Positions 42,534-51,135 of a stretch of DNA of 64,000 bases are shown here, piece after piece; the stretch's first letter is position 1; every line of letters starts with the position of its first letter. The position numbers and the translations under genes were made by a program. The notes below the pieces were generated by a model, which was given only the letters and a program-made list of their open reading frames with translations, searched no databases and had not been told where the DNA came from. This stretch comes from an uncultured Bradyrhizobium sp. (GTDB lineage: Bacteria > Pseudomonadota > Alphaproteobacteria > Rhizobiales > Xanthobacteraceae): positions 28,603 to 92,602 of the forward strand of contig NZ_CAKZJO010000038.1 of the NCBI RefSeq assembly GCF_936943645.1, in the 5' to 3' direction.

Positions 42534-42983
42534 ATGGCTGCGTTCGAGCCGAAAAATCCGGGCTATCGGGCCGCGGCGATCGCGATGTTCGACCGCCAGC
42601 CGGCGATGCATACGCTCGGCGTCGTGATCGTCCGCCTCGCCCCCGGCGCGGTCGAGCTGGCGATGCCGCATTCGGCCGCCTTCACGCAGCAGAACGGCTT
42701 CATCCATGCCGGCATCATCACCGCAGGTCTCGACAACGCCTGCGGCGTTGCCGCCTTCAGCCTGATGCCGCGCGAGGCCGACATCCTCACCGTCGAGTTC
42801 AAGACCACGCTGCTCGCCCCCGCCCGCGGCGGGCGGTTCGTGTTCAAGGCCGAGGTCGTCAAGCCCGGCCGCACGCTCACCTTCTGCGAGGCCAAGGCGT
42901 TTGCCGAGCACGAGGGCAAGACGAGCTTGATCGCCACCATGACCGCGACGCTGATGGCGATGCTGCCCCGCAATGCTGCCTAG
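42534..42983 (+). CDS. PaaI-type hotdog thioesterase
   Basis: This 149-residue hotdog protein has the family pattern FTQQNGFIHAGIITAGLDNACG, shown in two parts NGFIHAGIIT and LDNACGVAA, with DILTVEFKTTLLAPARGG later. The N and H/G residues of the PaaI active site are present. It likely removes CoA from a phenylacetyl-type or other acyl-CoA intermediate. Immediately downstream of the YbgC-type gene, it gives two thioesterases of different subfamily under one TetR regulator, perhaps for detoxification or storage of acyl-CoA. Confidence 0.85.
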   Translation: MAAFEPKNPGYRAAAIAMFDRQPAMHTLGVVIVRLAPGAVELAMPHSAAFTQQNGFIHAGIITAGLDNACGVAAFSLMPREADILTVEFKTTLLAPARGGRFVFKAEVVKPGRTLTFCEAKAFAEHEGKTSLIATMTATLMAMLPRNAA

Positions 42984-42991
42984 CGTGTGCC

Positions 42992-43438
42992 GTGCGCCTC
43001 TCACGTCGAGCGACGATTGACAAGCCTGCCGACGCATCCCTTGATGCGAGGATCATGCTTGCGAGTCTCGGTCTCATCCTGCTGTGCCAATTGATCGGCG
43101 AAGCGGTCGTGCGCGGCCTCGGCCTGCCGCTGCCGGGACCGGTGCTCGGCCTGTTGCTGCTCCTGGTGCTCCTCCTCGCTCGCGATCGTTTCGCGTTGCT
43201 CGCGCGCGGACCGCTGGGCAACGCCGGCGTCGAGACGGCAAGCAAGGGCCTGCTGGCACATCTGTCGCTGCTGTTCGTCCCGGCGGGCGTCGGCGTCGTG
43301 CAGAAGCTCGATCTGCTCGCGTCCCACGGCATCGCGATCGTCCTGGTGCTCGCGCTGTCGGTGATCGTCACGCTGCTCGCGACGGTGCTGACCTTCCGCC
43401 TCGTCAGCCGCCTGTTGCGGCATGGGGATGCGCGATGA
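42992..43438 (+). CDS. LrgA/CidA-family membrane protein
   Basis: This 148-residue protein has four predicted membrane helices, with the family motif LPLPGPVLGLLLLLVLLL and LLFVPAGVGVVQKLDLL. LrgA/CidA proteins resemble holins and affect murein hydrolase activity or export; in some bacteria they carry pyruvate or glycolate with LrgB. The GTG at 42992 is taken as start; an ATG at 43055 would drop the first 21 residues. It is co-translated with the LrgB gene (ATGA). Confidence 0.82.
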   Translation: MRLSRRATIDKPADASLDARIMLASLGLILLCQLIGEAVVRGLGLPLPGPVLGLLLLLVLLLARDRFALLARGPLGNAGVETASKGLLAHLSLLFVPAGVGVVQKLDLLASHGIAIVLVLALSVIVTLLATVLTFRLVSRLLRHGDAR

Positions 43439-44157
43439 AGGACAATCCGTTCTCGCTGTGGGTCTATCTCTCGCAGTCGCCGCTGCTGTGGCTGACCGTG
43501 ACGCTGCTGGTCTATGCGACCACGGACGCGGTGTCGCTGGCGACGCGGCGGCATCCGCTGGCCAATCCCGTGCTGCACGCGATGTGGATCATCGGCGCGT
43601 TCCTGCTGCTGACCGGCACGTCCTACACGAGTTATTTTGCCGGCGCGCAGTTCGTGCACTTCCTGCTGGGGCCCGCCACCGTCGCGCTCGCCGTGCCGCT
43701 GTACGAGAATCGCAAGCGCGTGGTTGCCTCGATCGTGCCGATGCTGGTGGCGCTGCTGGCGGGATCGGTCACCGCCGTGGTGTCGGTGGTGCTGCTGGCC
43801 GAGCTCGCCGGCCTTCCCCGGGAGGTGGTGCTGTCGCTGGCGCCGAAATCGGTCACCGCCGGCGTCGCCATGGGCATCGCCGAATCCTTGCATGCCGATC
43901 CGTCGCTGGCGGCGGTGGCGGTGATCCTCACCGGCATCATGGGCGCCATCATCGTGACACCGCTGATGAATCGCACCGGGGTCACCGATTACCGGGCACG
44001 CGGATTCGCGGCGGGCCTTGCGGCGCATGGTATCGGGACCGCGCGCGCCTTCCAGGTCGACGAGATCGCCGGCGTCTTCTCCGGTATCGCCATGAGCCTG
44101 AACGCCTTGGTGACCTCGTTCCTGGTCCCCTTGGCGGTCACGCTGCTGGTGCGATGA
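43435..44157 (+). CDS. LrgB-family membrane protein
   Basis: This 240-residue protein with about seven membrane helices carries the LrgB motifs FLLGPATVALAVPLYENR (split at GPATVALAVPL), SLAPKSVTAGVAMGIAESL and AAHGIGTARAF. It works with the LrgA-type protein encoded just upstream, probably as a metabolite carrier or regulator of cell-wall lysis. Coupling through the ATGA overlap supports a complex. The next gene begins 87 bases later. Confidence 0.87.
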   Translation: MKDNPFSLWVYLSQSPLLWLTVTLLVYATTDAVSLATRRHPLANPVLHAMWIIGAFLLLTGTSYTSYFAGAQFVHFLLGPATVALAVPLYENRKRVVASIVPMLVALLAGSVTAVVSVVLLAELAGLPREVVLSLAPKSVTAGVAMGIAESLHADPSLAAVAVILTGIMGAIIVTPLMNRTGVTDYRARGFAAGLAAHGIGTARAFQVDEIAGVFSGIAMSLNALVTSFLVPLAVTLLVR

Positions 44158-44244
44158 CATCGCCGCCGCGACACTCTATATGACCGGTAACAATTCCCGA
44201 TCCCGAGCCGTATTCGGGAGGATGGGACCGAAACGGGACGAGAT

Positions 44245-44904
44245 ATGGCTGGATTTGGGACTAAGGGCCTTGCGCCGACGCGGCGCGCTGCGCTGACGCT
44301 GATCGGGGCAGGCGCCCTCGCAGTTGGCGGGATCACCTCGGCGCTGGCTGCCGCCGACAGCGACGAGGTGCTGACCGAAGCCAGGGTGCTGCGCGATCCC
44401 GACACGCCCGTCGCCGGTAATCCCGACGGGAACATCACCATCGTCGAATGGTCCGACTACAATTGCCCCTATTGCCGCAAGCTCGAGCCCGAGCTGCGCC
44501 AGGTCGTCCAGGACGACGGCAAGGTGCGGCTGGTGATGAAGGATTGGCCGATCCTCGGGCCGGTCTCGGTCACGGCGGCGCGAACCGCGCTCGCGGCGAA
44601 GTTCCAGGATAAATATCACCAGGCCCATGACGCCATGATGGGCGTCAGCTCGCGCCTGACCGAGTCGCGCATCAATGAATTGCTGGCGGCCGCCGGCGTC
44701 GATATGGACCGCCTGAAGCGCGATCTCGCCGGCCGCGGCAGCGACATCGACGCCCTGCTCAAGCGCAACAACGAGCAGGCCGAGGCCTTCGGCTTCCGCG
44801 GCACCCCGGCCTTCATCGTCGGCAAGTATCGCGTTCCAGGCGTGCTCAGCATGGCCGAGTTCGAGCAGGTCATCGCCGATGCCCGCAAGGCCAAGATGAA
44901 CTGA
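44245..44904 (+). CDS. DsbA-type thiol-disulfide protein, Tat-like signal
   Basis: This 219-residue protein starts with TRRAALTLIGAGALAVGG, a twin-arginine-like export signal ending near ALAA. The thioredoxin fold follows with ITIVEWSDYNCPYCRKLEPE (active-site CPYC near residue 73) and the cis-Pro in GFRGTPAFIVGKYRVPG. It is a periplasmic oxidase or isomerase of the ScsC/DsbA-like (DsbG-related) group, and could be reoxidised by DsbB encoded at 38717. A perfect hairpin follows at 44928-44959. Confidence 0.87.
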   Translation: MAGFGTKGLAPTRRAALTLIGAGALAVGGITSALAAADSDEVLTEARVLRDPDTPVAGNPDGNITIVEWSDYNCPYCRKLEPELRQVVQDDGKVRLVMKDWPILGPVSVTAARTALAAKFQDKYHQAHDAMMGVSSRLTESRINELLAAAGVDMDRLKRDLAGRGSDIDALLKRNNEQAEAFGFRGTPAFIVGKYRVPGVLSMAEFEQVIADARKAKMN

Positions 44905-44927
44905 CGCGCGGCGTTGCCGCCAATACG

Positions 44928-44959
44928 AAGGCGCCGCCGCGGATCCGCGACGGCGCCTT
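44928..44959. terminator. Bidirectional terminator hairpin
   Basis: AAGGCGCCG at 44928-44936 pairs with CGGCGCCTT at 44951-44959, and the inside (CGCGGATCCGCG) is also self-complementary, giving a long stem. It separates converging genes that stop at 44904 and 44979. Confidence 0.75.
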
Positions 44960-44978
44960 GTTCATTTGGTCGGGGGCG

Positions 44979-45185
44979 TTACTTCTGCGAGATGCGGACC
45001 CAGTCCTTGTGCGCACGATCGCGTAGCGCATCCCAATCCGCCTTCGCGACATCCCAGTTCACGATGGTGCGATTGGTGGTTGCGACCTCGCCATTGGCGA
45101 CGGACGAGGTCTGCATGGAGTCGTAGACATAGACGCCGCCAGCAAGCAGCAGGGCGCCCAAAATCATTCCAAAAAACGTTCTCAT
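44979..45185 (-). CDS. Small single-pass membrane protein
   Basis: This 68-residue protein has an N-terminal membrane segment or uncleaved signal anchor (MRTFFGMILGALLLAGGVYV) followed by a polar tail with NWDVAKADWDALRDRAHKDW. GGAGG precedes the start at 45185. I recognise it only as a conserved small protein of Bradyrhizobium-type genomes. No function can be assigned. It stands alone between a converging DsbA gene and an esterase gene on the same strand. Confidence 0.65.
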   Translation of the reverse strand: MRTFFGMILGALLLAGGVYVYDSMQTSSVANGEVATTNRTIVNWDVAKADWDALRDRAHKDWVRISQK

Positions 45186-45268
45186 AGCGAACCTCCAGTG
45201 ACGGGCGATAACGTTGGCCCGCAGTGATGGTTCCGCGGCCATGCGGCGCATCTAAGGAGAGAAATTGT

Positions 45269-46339
45269 TCATCCCGCATTCAGCCACTGCACCAGCTCCG
45301 CATTGATCTCGCGCGGATAGGTGTGGCTGAGGTCGTCGATCTCGCGATAGGTGACGTCAGCGCCGGCGGCCGCGAGCGCGCCTTGCGTCTGGCGCGCGGT
45401 CTGCACCGGAAACATCCAGTCGAGCTTGCCGTGGGTGATGAAGATCGGCAGCCCCTGCAAGCGCACGGCGTCGGCCATCTCCGCCATAAGCGGATGGAAG
45501 GTCGCGGACACCGGCGCAAGATGCGTGAAGGGCGAGGCGCCATCGAGCCCGCTCACGTAACAGAAGGTGCCGCCGTCGCTCATGCCGGTCAGCAGCATGC
45601 GCGAGGCGTCGACGCTCCAGCGGCCGCGCACGCTCTCGAGGATGCGCATGAGATTGGGCGTATCGGCATCATCGCCCATCAGCGCCCAGGTCGGGCCGGT
45701 CGCTGTCGGCGCCACCAGGATCGCACCAAGGCTGCGGGCTTCGCGCAGCCAGCTCCACAGAAAGCCGCGGCCGTTGCCGCTGCCGCCATGCAGCGCCATC
45801 ACCAGCGGCATGGCGCGACCTCGTGTGTAATATTCGGGCACATAGACCGAGAAGCCGCCGCGGCTGCCGGGTTCGTTGTGATCGTGGAAGATGCCGGTAT
45901 CTTCGCTCGCTCCGGCTTCGAGCCGCGACAACAGATCCGCATTGTCGCGATTGCCGGCGTCGAGGAAGAAGCTGCTCACCGGTGGAAACTGCAGCGACAG
46001 CGGATAAAGTGCCTCCTGCGCGCGCGGAAGGTGGCGCAGCGCACGGAAAACCGCGACGAGATCGCCGTTGCCGCGCTCGACCTCGCGGATGCCGGCAAAG
46101 GCGGCGAGCGTCTCGTCGCAGGCGCGATCCAGTCGTGCGCGCAAGCCCGCGAACTGCTCCGGCCAATCCCCGATCGAAGCCCGCGCCGCCTGCAGCGTCT
46201 CGTCCGGTGTGCCGACTGCGTTCATGACAGAGGCAAAGGCCGGCGGATGCAGATTTCGCTGGAAGAACCCGAGCGCCTCCAGCGCGTTCAGCAGCGGCGG
46301 CAGCACGGCCACGATGTCGTCGATCACGGCCTCGCTCAT
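45269..46339 (-). CDS. Esterase/phospholipase-like alpha/beta hydrolase
   Basis: This 356-residue protein has an N-terminal helical region (1-165) and a C-terminal carboxylesterase domain: VYVPEYYTRGRAMPLVMALHGGSGNG (split at PLVMALHGGSGNG), nucleophile Ser in LTGMSDGGTFCY near 255, Asp in GKLDWMFP near 315 and His in DDLSHTYP near 340. It resembles dienelactone-hydrolase/PHB-depolymerase-like esterases. There is no signal peptide. It is translated just after the HtrA-like gene on the same strand (34 bases apart), so the two may be co-expressed. Confidence 0.85.
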   Translation of the reverse strand: MSEAVIDDIVAVLPPLLNALEALGFFQRNLHPPAFASVMNAVGTPDETLQAARASIGDWPEQFAGLRARLDRACDETLAAFAGIREVERGNGDLVAVFRALRHLPRAQEALYPLSLQFPPVSSFFLDAGNRDNADLLSRLEAGASEDTGIFHDHNEPGSRGGFSVYVPEYYTRGRAMPLVMALHGGSGNGRGFLWSWLREARSLGAILVAPTATGPTWALMGDDADTPNLMRILESVRGRWSVDASRMLLTGMSDGGTFCYVSGLDGASPFTHLAPVSATFHPLMAEMADAVRLQGLPIFITHGKLDWMFPVQTARQTQGALAAAGADVTYREIDDLSHTYPREINAELVQWLNAG

Positions 46340-46373
46340 TGCAGCTTCCTTGGCGGCTTCCTCGAGCCTGGGA

Positions 46374-47345
46374 TCAATGCAGCTTCGGCGCCTTCAGAAG
46401 CTTGAAGCGGTCGGTCGAGGTCACCGTGACGTCGAAGGTGACGCCTTCGTGGTGCACGGTCAGCGGCACGTCGACGCCGGCGGCGCCGAGGGCCCACATC
46501 TTCTTGTAGAACGCGGTCTGGCTCGTGACCTTGTCGCCGTTGACGGCGAGGATGACGTCGCCGGTCTTGAGCTCGGCGCGGGCCGCCGGGCCGTTGGTGG
46601 AGATTCCGATCACCACCACGCGGTTGTCGATCTCGGTCGAGAACAGCCCGAGCCAGGGCCGCGCCGGCTTGTTGACGCGGCCGAACTTGCGCAGGTCGTC
46701 CAGGATCGGCTTCAACAGGTCGATCGGCACGATCATGTTGACGTGCTCGGCCTTGCCGTCGCGTTCGCGGTCCAGCTGAAGCGAGCCGATGCCGATCAAC
46801 TCGCCGCGCTCGTTGAGCAACGCGGTGCCGCCCCAGTTCGGATGAGCAGGATAGGTGAAGACGGCTTCGTCCAGCAGATATTCCCAATAACCGGCGAATT
46901 CCTGCTTGGCCACGATCTGGCTCGCGACCGAGCGCGTGCGGCCGCCGGCGCCGCCGACCACGACGCGGTCGCCGACCCGGGTCTCCGCCGAATTGCCGAG
47001 CGGCAAGGGCTCGACGTCGAGCTCACCGAGAGCCTGTACCAGGCCGAAGCCGGTGACGGAATCGAAGCCGAGCGCATGCCCTTCGACCACCCGCCCGTCG
47101 GCGCGGTGCAGCCACACCGATTCCGCCTCGGTGATGAGATAGCCGATGGTGAGCACCAGTCCGTCGTCGATCACGACGCCATTGCCGGCGCGTTCGGTGC
47201 CCAGCGTCTCGGCGCTGAAGGCGTCCGGAGGGATGATGGCGTGCAGGCCGACGACGGATCCCAGCGCGCGGTCGAGATCGAAACCGTAATCGCTCGCACG
47301 CGGCTGATTGGCCGGCGGCACTCTCCATTCGGTCAGGGTGGACAT
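46374..47345 (-). CDS. HtrA-like protein with replaced catalytic residues (pseudoprotease)
   Basis: This 323-residue protein has the HtrA/DegP trypsin-like fold (residues 30-215) and a PDZ domain (225-320, GISTNGPAARAELKTGDVIL). Compared with active HtrA, the His position (T-N-x-H-V) reads LTIGYLI with Tyr, and the Ser motif G-N-S-G-G reads PNWGGTAL with Trp; the codons TAT and TGG are clear. Without His and Ser it cannot be a classical serine protease, yet the frame is intact and well conserved in style. No signal peptide is seen, so it is probably cytoplasmic. The start at 47345 gives MSTLTEWRV; 47408 is less likely. A role as chaperone or scaffold is inference. Confidence 0.85.
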   Translation of the reverse strand: MSTLTEWRVPPANQPRASDYGFDLDRALGSVVGLHAIIPPDAFSAETLGTERAGNGVVIDDGLVLTIGYLITEAESVWLHRADGRVVEGHALGFDSVTGFGLVQALGELDVEPLPLGNSAETRVGDRVVVGGAGGRTRSVASQIVAKQEFAGYWEYLLDEAVFTYPAHPNWGGTALLNERGELIGIGSLQLDRERDGKAEHVNMIVPIDLLKPILDDLRKFGRVNKPARPWLGLFSTEIDNRVVVIGISTNGPAARAELKTGDVILAVNGDKVTSQTAFYKKMWALGAAGVDVPLTVHHEGVTFDVTVTSTDRFKLLKAPKLH

Positions 47346-47632
47346 CGAGTTCTCCTGGCTGGGTGCATCGCTCCGGGATTGCTGCAGAGTGACGCGCGAA
47401 GCACGCATAATTTAGGCCGTGGGAGGCCGTCTTGAAAGCCTCGTTCCCAACTATTCGGGAGAACGCCGCGTGAAATCTTCGAAAGGCACGCAAAACACCG
47501 CGCGCATGGGCGGCAGATGCCCCCCGATCCGGCCCATGCCGCATGGCTGGTGTCCGGCGCGGTGCTAGGCGCCGTGCGGTGAAGCTGCTAACCATTGCCG
47601 CTTCGTTTGACCAAGGGATCACGGATCGAAGC

Positions 47633-49051
47633 ATGGATAACCGCAGCGACATCTGGCGTGGCGTCGACACGATCAAGGCGCGTTTCATCGACCTCAGCGA
47701 CAGGGTCTGGGGCATGCCCGAGGTGTGCTACACCGAGGCGAGGTCCGCCGCCGAGCATCTCGCCGAGCTGCGTCATCAGGGTTTCCGCATCACCGAGAAG
47801 GTCGGCGGCATTCCGACCGCGGTGATGGGCGAATGGGGCGAGGGCGGTCCGGTCATCGCCTTCATGGGGGAATATGACGCGCTGCCCGGCCTCAGCCAGG
47901 AAGCGGGTGTCGCGGAGCACCGTCCGGTCGAGACCGGCGGGCACGGCCATGGCTGCGGCCACAATCTGCTCGGTTCCGCGGCGTTGCTTGCGGCGACCGC
48001 GATGAAGGATTGGCTTGCCGAGAACAAGGTCGCCGGGCGCGTGCGCTATTACGGCTGCCCGGCTGAAGAGGGCGGCGCCGCAAAGGCCTTCATGGTGCGC
48101 TCCGGCGCGTTCGAGGGCGCCGACATTGCCATCACCTGGCATCCGCACAGTTTCTGGGAAGTCGCGGTGACGCCGTCGCTCGCCAACACGCGCGCGGACT
48201 TCATCTTCACCGGCCGCACCTCGCATGCGGCGGCCTCGCCGCATCTCGGCCGTTCCGCGCTCGACGCGGTGGAATTGATGAATGTCGGCGTGAACTACAT
48301 GCGCGAGCACATGCCGAGCGATGCGCGCGTGCATTATGCGTTGCTCGATACCGGCGGCATCGCGCCGAACGTGGTGCAGGCTCATGCGCGGGTGCGTTAT
48401 TCGATCCGCGCGCGTGATCTGCCCGGCATGAACGAGCTGGTCGGGCGCGTGAGCAAGATCGCGGAGGGCGCGGCGCTGATGACCGAGACCAAGGTGGAGA
48501 TGAAGATCATTTCCGCGGTCTCCAACATCCTGCCCAACGCGCCGCTGGAACAGGCGCTGCACCGGGTCATGGAAGAGCTCGGGCCGCCGCATTTCGACGA
48601 CGCGGACAAGAGCTTTGCCGGCCAGATCCGCGCGACGCTGAGCGACAAGGACATCGCGTCGGTCTATTACGCGATCGGCATGGAGCCGACGGATCGGCCG
48701 CTGGCCGATTTCCTGGTGCCGCTCGATGCCAAGCGCAACCCACTGGTCGGTTCGACCGACGTCGGCGACGTCAGCTGGGTGGTGCCGACCGTGCAGGTGC
48801 ACGCACCCACAGTTGCAATCGGCACGCCCTTCCACACCTGGCAGGTGGTGGCGCAGGGAAAGAGTTCGCACGCCCACAAGGCCATGGTGCAGGCGGCCAA
48901 GGCGATGGCCGGTCTCGGCATCAAGGCGCTGACGGATCCGGAGCTGATCAAGGCGGCGAAAGCCGACCTGAAGAAGCGGACAGCGAGGACGCCGTATGTC
49001 TGTCCGCTGCCGGATCATGTCGAGCCGCCGCTCACCATGTCCGTGGCGTAG
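47633..49051 (+). CDS. M20-family amidohydrolase (AbgB-like)
   Basis: This 472-residue metallohydrolase has zinc ligands in GHGHGCGHNLLG, the acidic pair in GCPAEEGGAAK, His in TWHPHSFWE, and His in KSSHAHKAM. The inserted dimerisation domain lies at about residues 190-310 with GRTSHAAASPH. Its closest known type is the p-aminobenzoyl-glutamate hydrolase subunit AbgB, but other N-acyl or indole-3-acetyl amino acid conjugates are possible. The start at 47633 begins MDNRSDIWRGVD. A peptide ABC transporter operon starts 261 bases downstream, which suggests import of the substrate. Confidence 0.88.
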   Translation: MDNRSDIWRGVDTIKARFIDLSDRVWGMPEVCYTEARSAAEHLAELRHQGFRITEKVGGIPTAVMGEWGEGGPVIAFMGEYDALPGLSQEAGVAEHRPVETGGHGHGCGHNLLGSAALLAATAMKDWLAENKVAGRVRYYGCPAEEGGAAKAFMVRSGAFEGADIAITWHPHSFWEVAVTPSLANTRADFIFTGRTSHAAASPHLGRSALDAVELMNVGVNYMREHMPSDARVHYALLDTGGIAPNVVQAHARVRYSIRARDLPGMNELVGRVSKIAEGAALMTETKVEMKIISAVSNILPNAPLEQALHRVMEELGPPHFDDADKSFAGQIRATLSDKDIASVYYAIGMEPTDRPLADFLVPLDAKRNPLVGSTDVGDVSWVVPTVQVHAPTVAIGTPFHTWQVVAQGKSSHAHKAMVQAAKAMAGLGIKALTDPELIKAAKADLKKRTARTPYVCPLPDHVEPPLTMSVA

Positions 49052-49312
49052 AATTTCGCCTCGATACTTCGTCTGATCCGACGAACAAATTTTCCGCAGT
49101 GCAGCGTGCAATCCGGCATGTTTTGATGCTGGATTGCCGAACGGATGGGCTGCGGAACGCAGTTTTGCCCAACGGACAGCCAGAAGACCGTTTGCATACA
49201 CACGGTCCCAGTTGACGCGCCCCCCATTCGGTGTGCCATCTACTGCCAGCTAATTGGGCGGCCGACTGTCGCGGCCGTCTTCATCACGATGGGAACCAGA
49301 CGGGGGACAACC

Positions 49313-51106
49313 ATGCTGGATAAAGAACTGCGTTCGATGATCGGCCAGGTGAAGGACGGGCGAATGGATCGCCGCGCCTTCATCACGCGCATGGCCGCGG
49401 TCGGTCTCACCGCTCCCTTGGCCAACCAGATCCTCGCGCTCGGCGGTGTCGCCATGGCCGAGGGCGCCCAGACTTACAAGCCGACCAAGCGCGGCGGCGG
49501 CGGTGCGCTGAAGCTGTTGTGGTGGCAGGGCCCGACCCTGCTCAATCCGCATTTCGCCACCGGCACCAAGGACCAGGACGGCTCGCGCCTGTTCTACGAA
49601 CCGCTCGCCTGCTGGGATCCGGACGGCAACATGAAGCTGGTGCTGGCGACGGAGATTCCGTCCATCCAGAACGGCCTGCTCGCCGCGGACGGCAAGTCGG
49701 TGACTTGGAAGCTGAAGCCAGGCGTGAAGTGGCATGACGGCAAGCCGTTCTCCGCCGACGACGTCGTGTTCACCTGGCAGTATGCCAAGGACCCTGCGAC
49801 CGCGGCGATCACCATCGGCGTCTATCGCGACATCGTCGTCGAGAAGATCGACGATCTCACGGTCAAGATCAACTTCCCGAAGCCGACCCCGTTCTGGGCC
49901 GACGCTTTCGTCGGCGCCGGCGCAGGCCAGATCCTGCCGAAGCATCTGTTCGCCGATTTCATCGGCTCCAAATCGCGCGAGGCTCCGACCAATCTCGCAC
50001 CTGTGGGCACCGGTCCCTACAAGTTCGTCGAGTTCAAGCCGGGCGATCTCATCCGCGGCGTGATCAATCCCGACTATCACATGGCCAACCGCCCCTATTT
50101 CGATACGCTCGAGATGAAGGGCGGCGGTGACGCCGTCTCGGCCGCGCGTGCGGTGATCCAGACCGGCGAATATGATTTCGGCTGGAATATCCAGGTCGAG
50201 GACGACGTGCTGCTGCGCCTGGAGAAGGGCGGCAAGGGCAAGACCGTCTACGCCGTGGGCGGCGACACCGAGTTCATCGCGCTCAACTTCACCGACCCGA
50301 ACGTCGAGGTCGACGGCGAGCGTTCGTCGATGAAGACCAAGCATCCGCTGTTCTCGGATCCCGTGGTACGCAAGGCGCTGTCCCTGCTGGTCGATCGCGA
50401 GTCGGTCAAGAAGGCGATCTACGGCCGCGCCGGCCGCACCACCGCGAACTTCCTCAACGGCCCCGAGAAGTTCGTGTCCAAGAACACGAGCTGGGAATTC
50501 AACATCGAGAAGGCCGCCAAGATGCTCGAAGACGGCGGCTGGAAGGCCGGCGCCGACGGCATCCGCGAGAAGGGCGGCAAGAAGCTCAAGCTGGTCTATC
50601 AGACCTCGATCAACGGTCCGCGCCAGAAGACCCAGGCCATCATCAAGCAGGCCTGTCAGAAGGCCGGCATCGACGTCGAGCTGAAGTCGGTGGTGGCCTC
50701 GGTGTTCTTCTCGTCGGACGTCGCCAATCCCGACACCTATCCGAAGTTCTACGCTGACCTCGAGATGTTCCAGATCCCGCTGAGCCAGCCGGATCCCTCG
50801 CAGCACATGCGCCGTTATCTCTCGACGGCGGTTGCGACCAAGGAGAACAAGTGGCAGGGCACGAACTTCCCGCGCTGGGTCAACAAGGACTATGACGCCG
50901 CGATCAACGCCGCCGACATGGAAATGGACCCGGTCAAGCGCGCGGCGCTCTACATCAAGGCCAACGACCTGATGTGGGAAGACACGGTGTTCATCCCCGT
51001 GATGCATCGTCTCAAGGTCGAGGCCGCCGCGAACAATCTGCGTCCGGTGATCTCGGGCTGGGCCAACGAAACCGACAATTTGTTCGACTGGTATCGCGAG
51101 GAATGA
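49313..51106 (+). CDS. Peptide/oligopeptide ABC transporter substrate-binding protein
   Basis: This 597-residue family 5 solute-binding protein starts at 49313 behind GGGGA. A twin-arginine-type signal, MDRRAFITRMAAVGLTAPLA, lies from residue 19, so it is exported folded. The mature domain has DVVFTWQYAKDPATA, PVGTGPYKFVEFKPG and LFSDPVVRKALSLLVDRESV. It binds peptides or similar compounds in the periplasm and feeds the two permeases and two ATPases that follow, spaced 29 bases and then overlapping. The upstream M20 enzyme suggests that conjugated amino acids or peptides are imported. Confidence 0.9.
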   Translation: MLDKELRSMIGQVKDGRMDRRAFITRMAAVGLTAPLANQILALGGVAMAEGAQTYKPTKRGGGGALKLLWWQGPTLLNPHFATGTKDQDGSRLFYEPLACWDPDGNMKLVLATEIPSIQNGLLAADGKSVTWKLKPGVKWHDGKPFSADDVVFTWQYAKDPATAAITIGVYRDIVVEKIDDLTVKINFPKPTPFWADAFVGAGAGQILPKHLFADFIGSKSREAPTNLAPVGTGPYKFVEFKPGDLIRGVINPDYHMANRPYFDTLEMKGGGDAVSAARAVIQTGEYDFGWNIQVEDDVLLRLEKGGKGKTVYAVGGDTEFIALNFTDPNVEVDGERSSMKTKHPLFSDPVVRKALSLLVDRESVKKAIYGRAGRTTANFLNGPEKFVSKNTSWEFNIEKAAKMLEDGGWKAGADGIREKGGKKLKLVYQTSINGPRQKTQAIIKQACQKAGIDVELKSVVASVFFSSDVANPDTYPKFYADLEMFQIPLSQPDPSQHMRRYLSTAVATKENKWQGTNFPRWVNKDYDAAINAADMEMDPVKRAALYIKANDLMWEDTVFIPVMHRLKVEAAANNLRPVISGWANETDNLFDWYREE

Positions 51107-51135
51107 TCCCCAAGCTCTAGACGGGGCGTTCCCTC

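Noticed and set aside
47588..51007. Two long leftward frames of more than 500 codons
   Set aside because: They are antisense to the M20 and binding-protein genes and rich in Arg and His, as expected for shadow frames.
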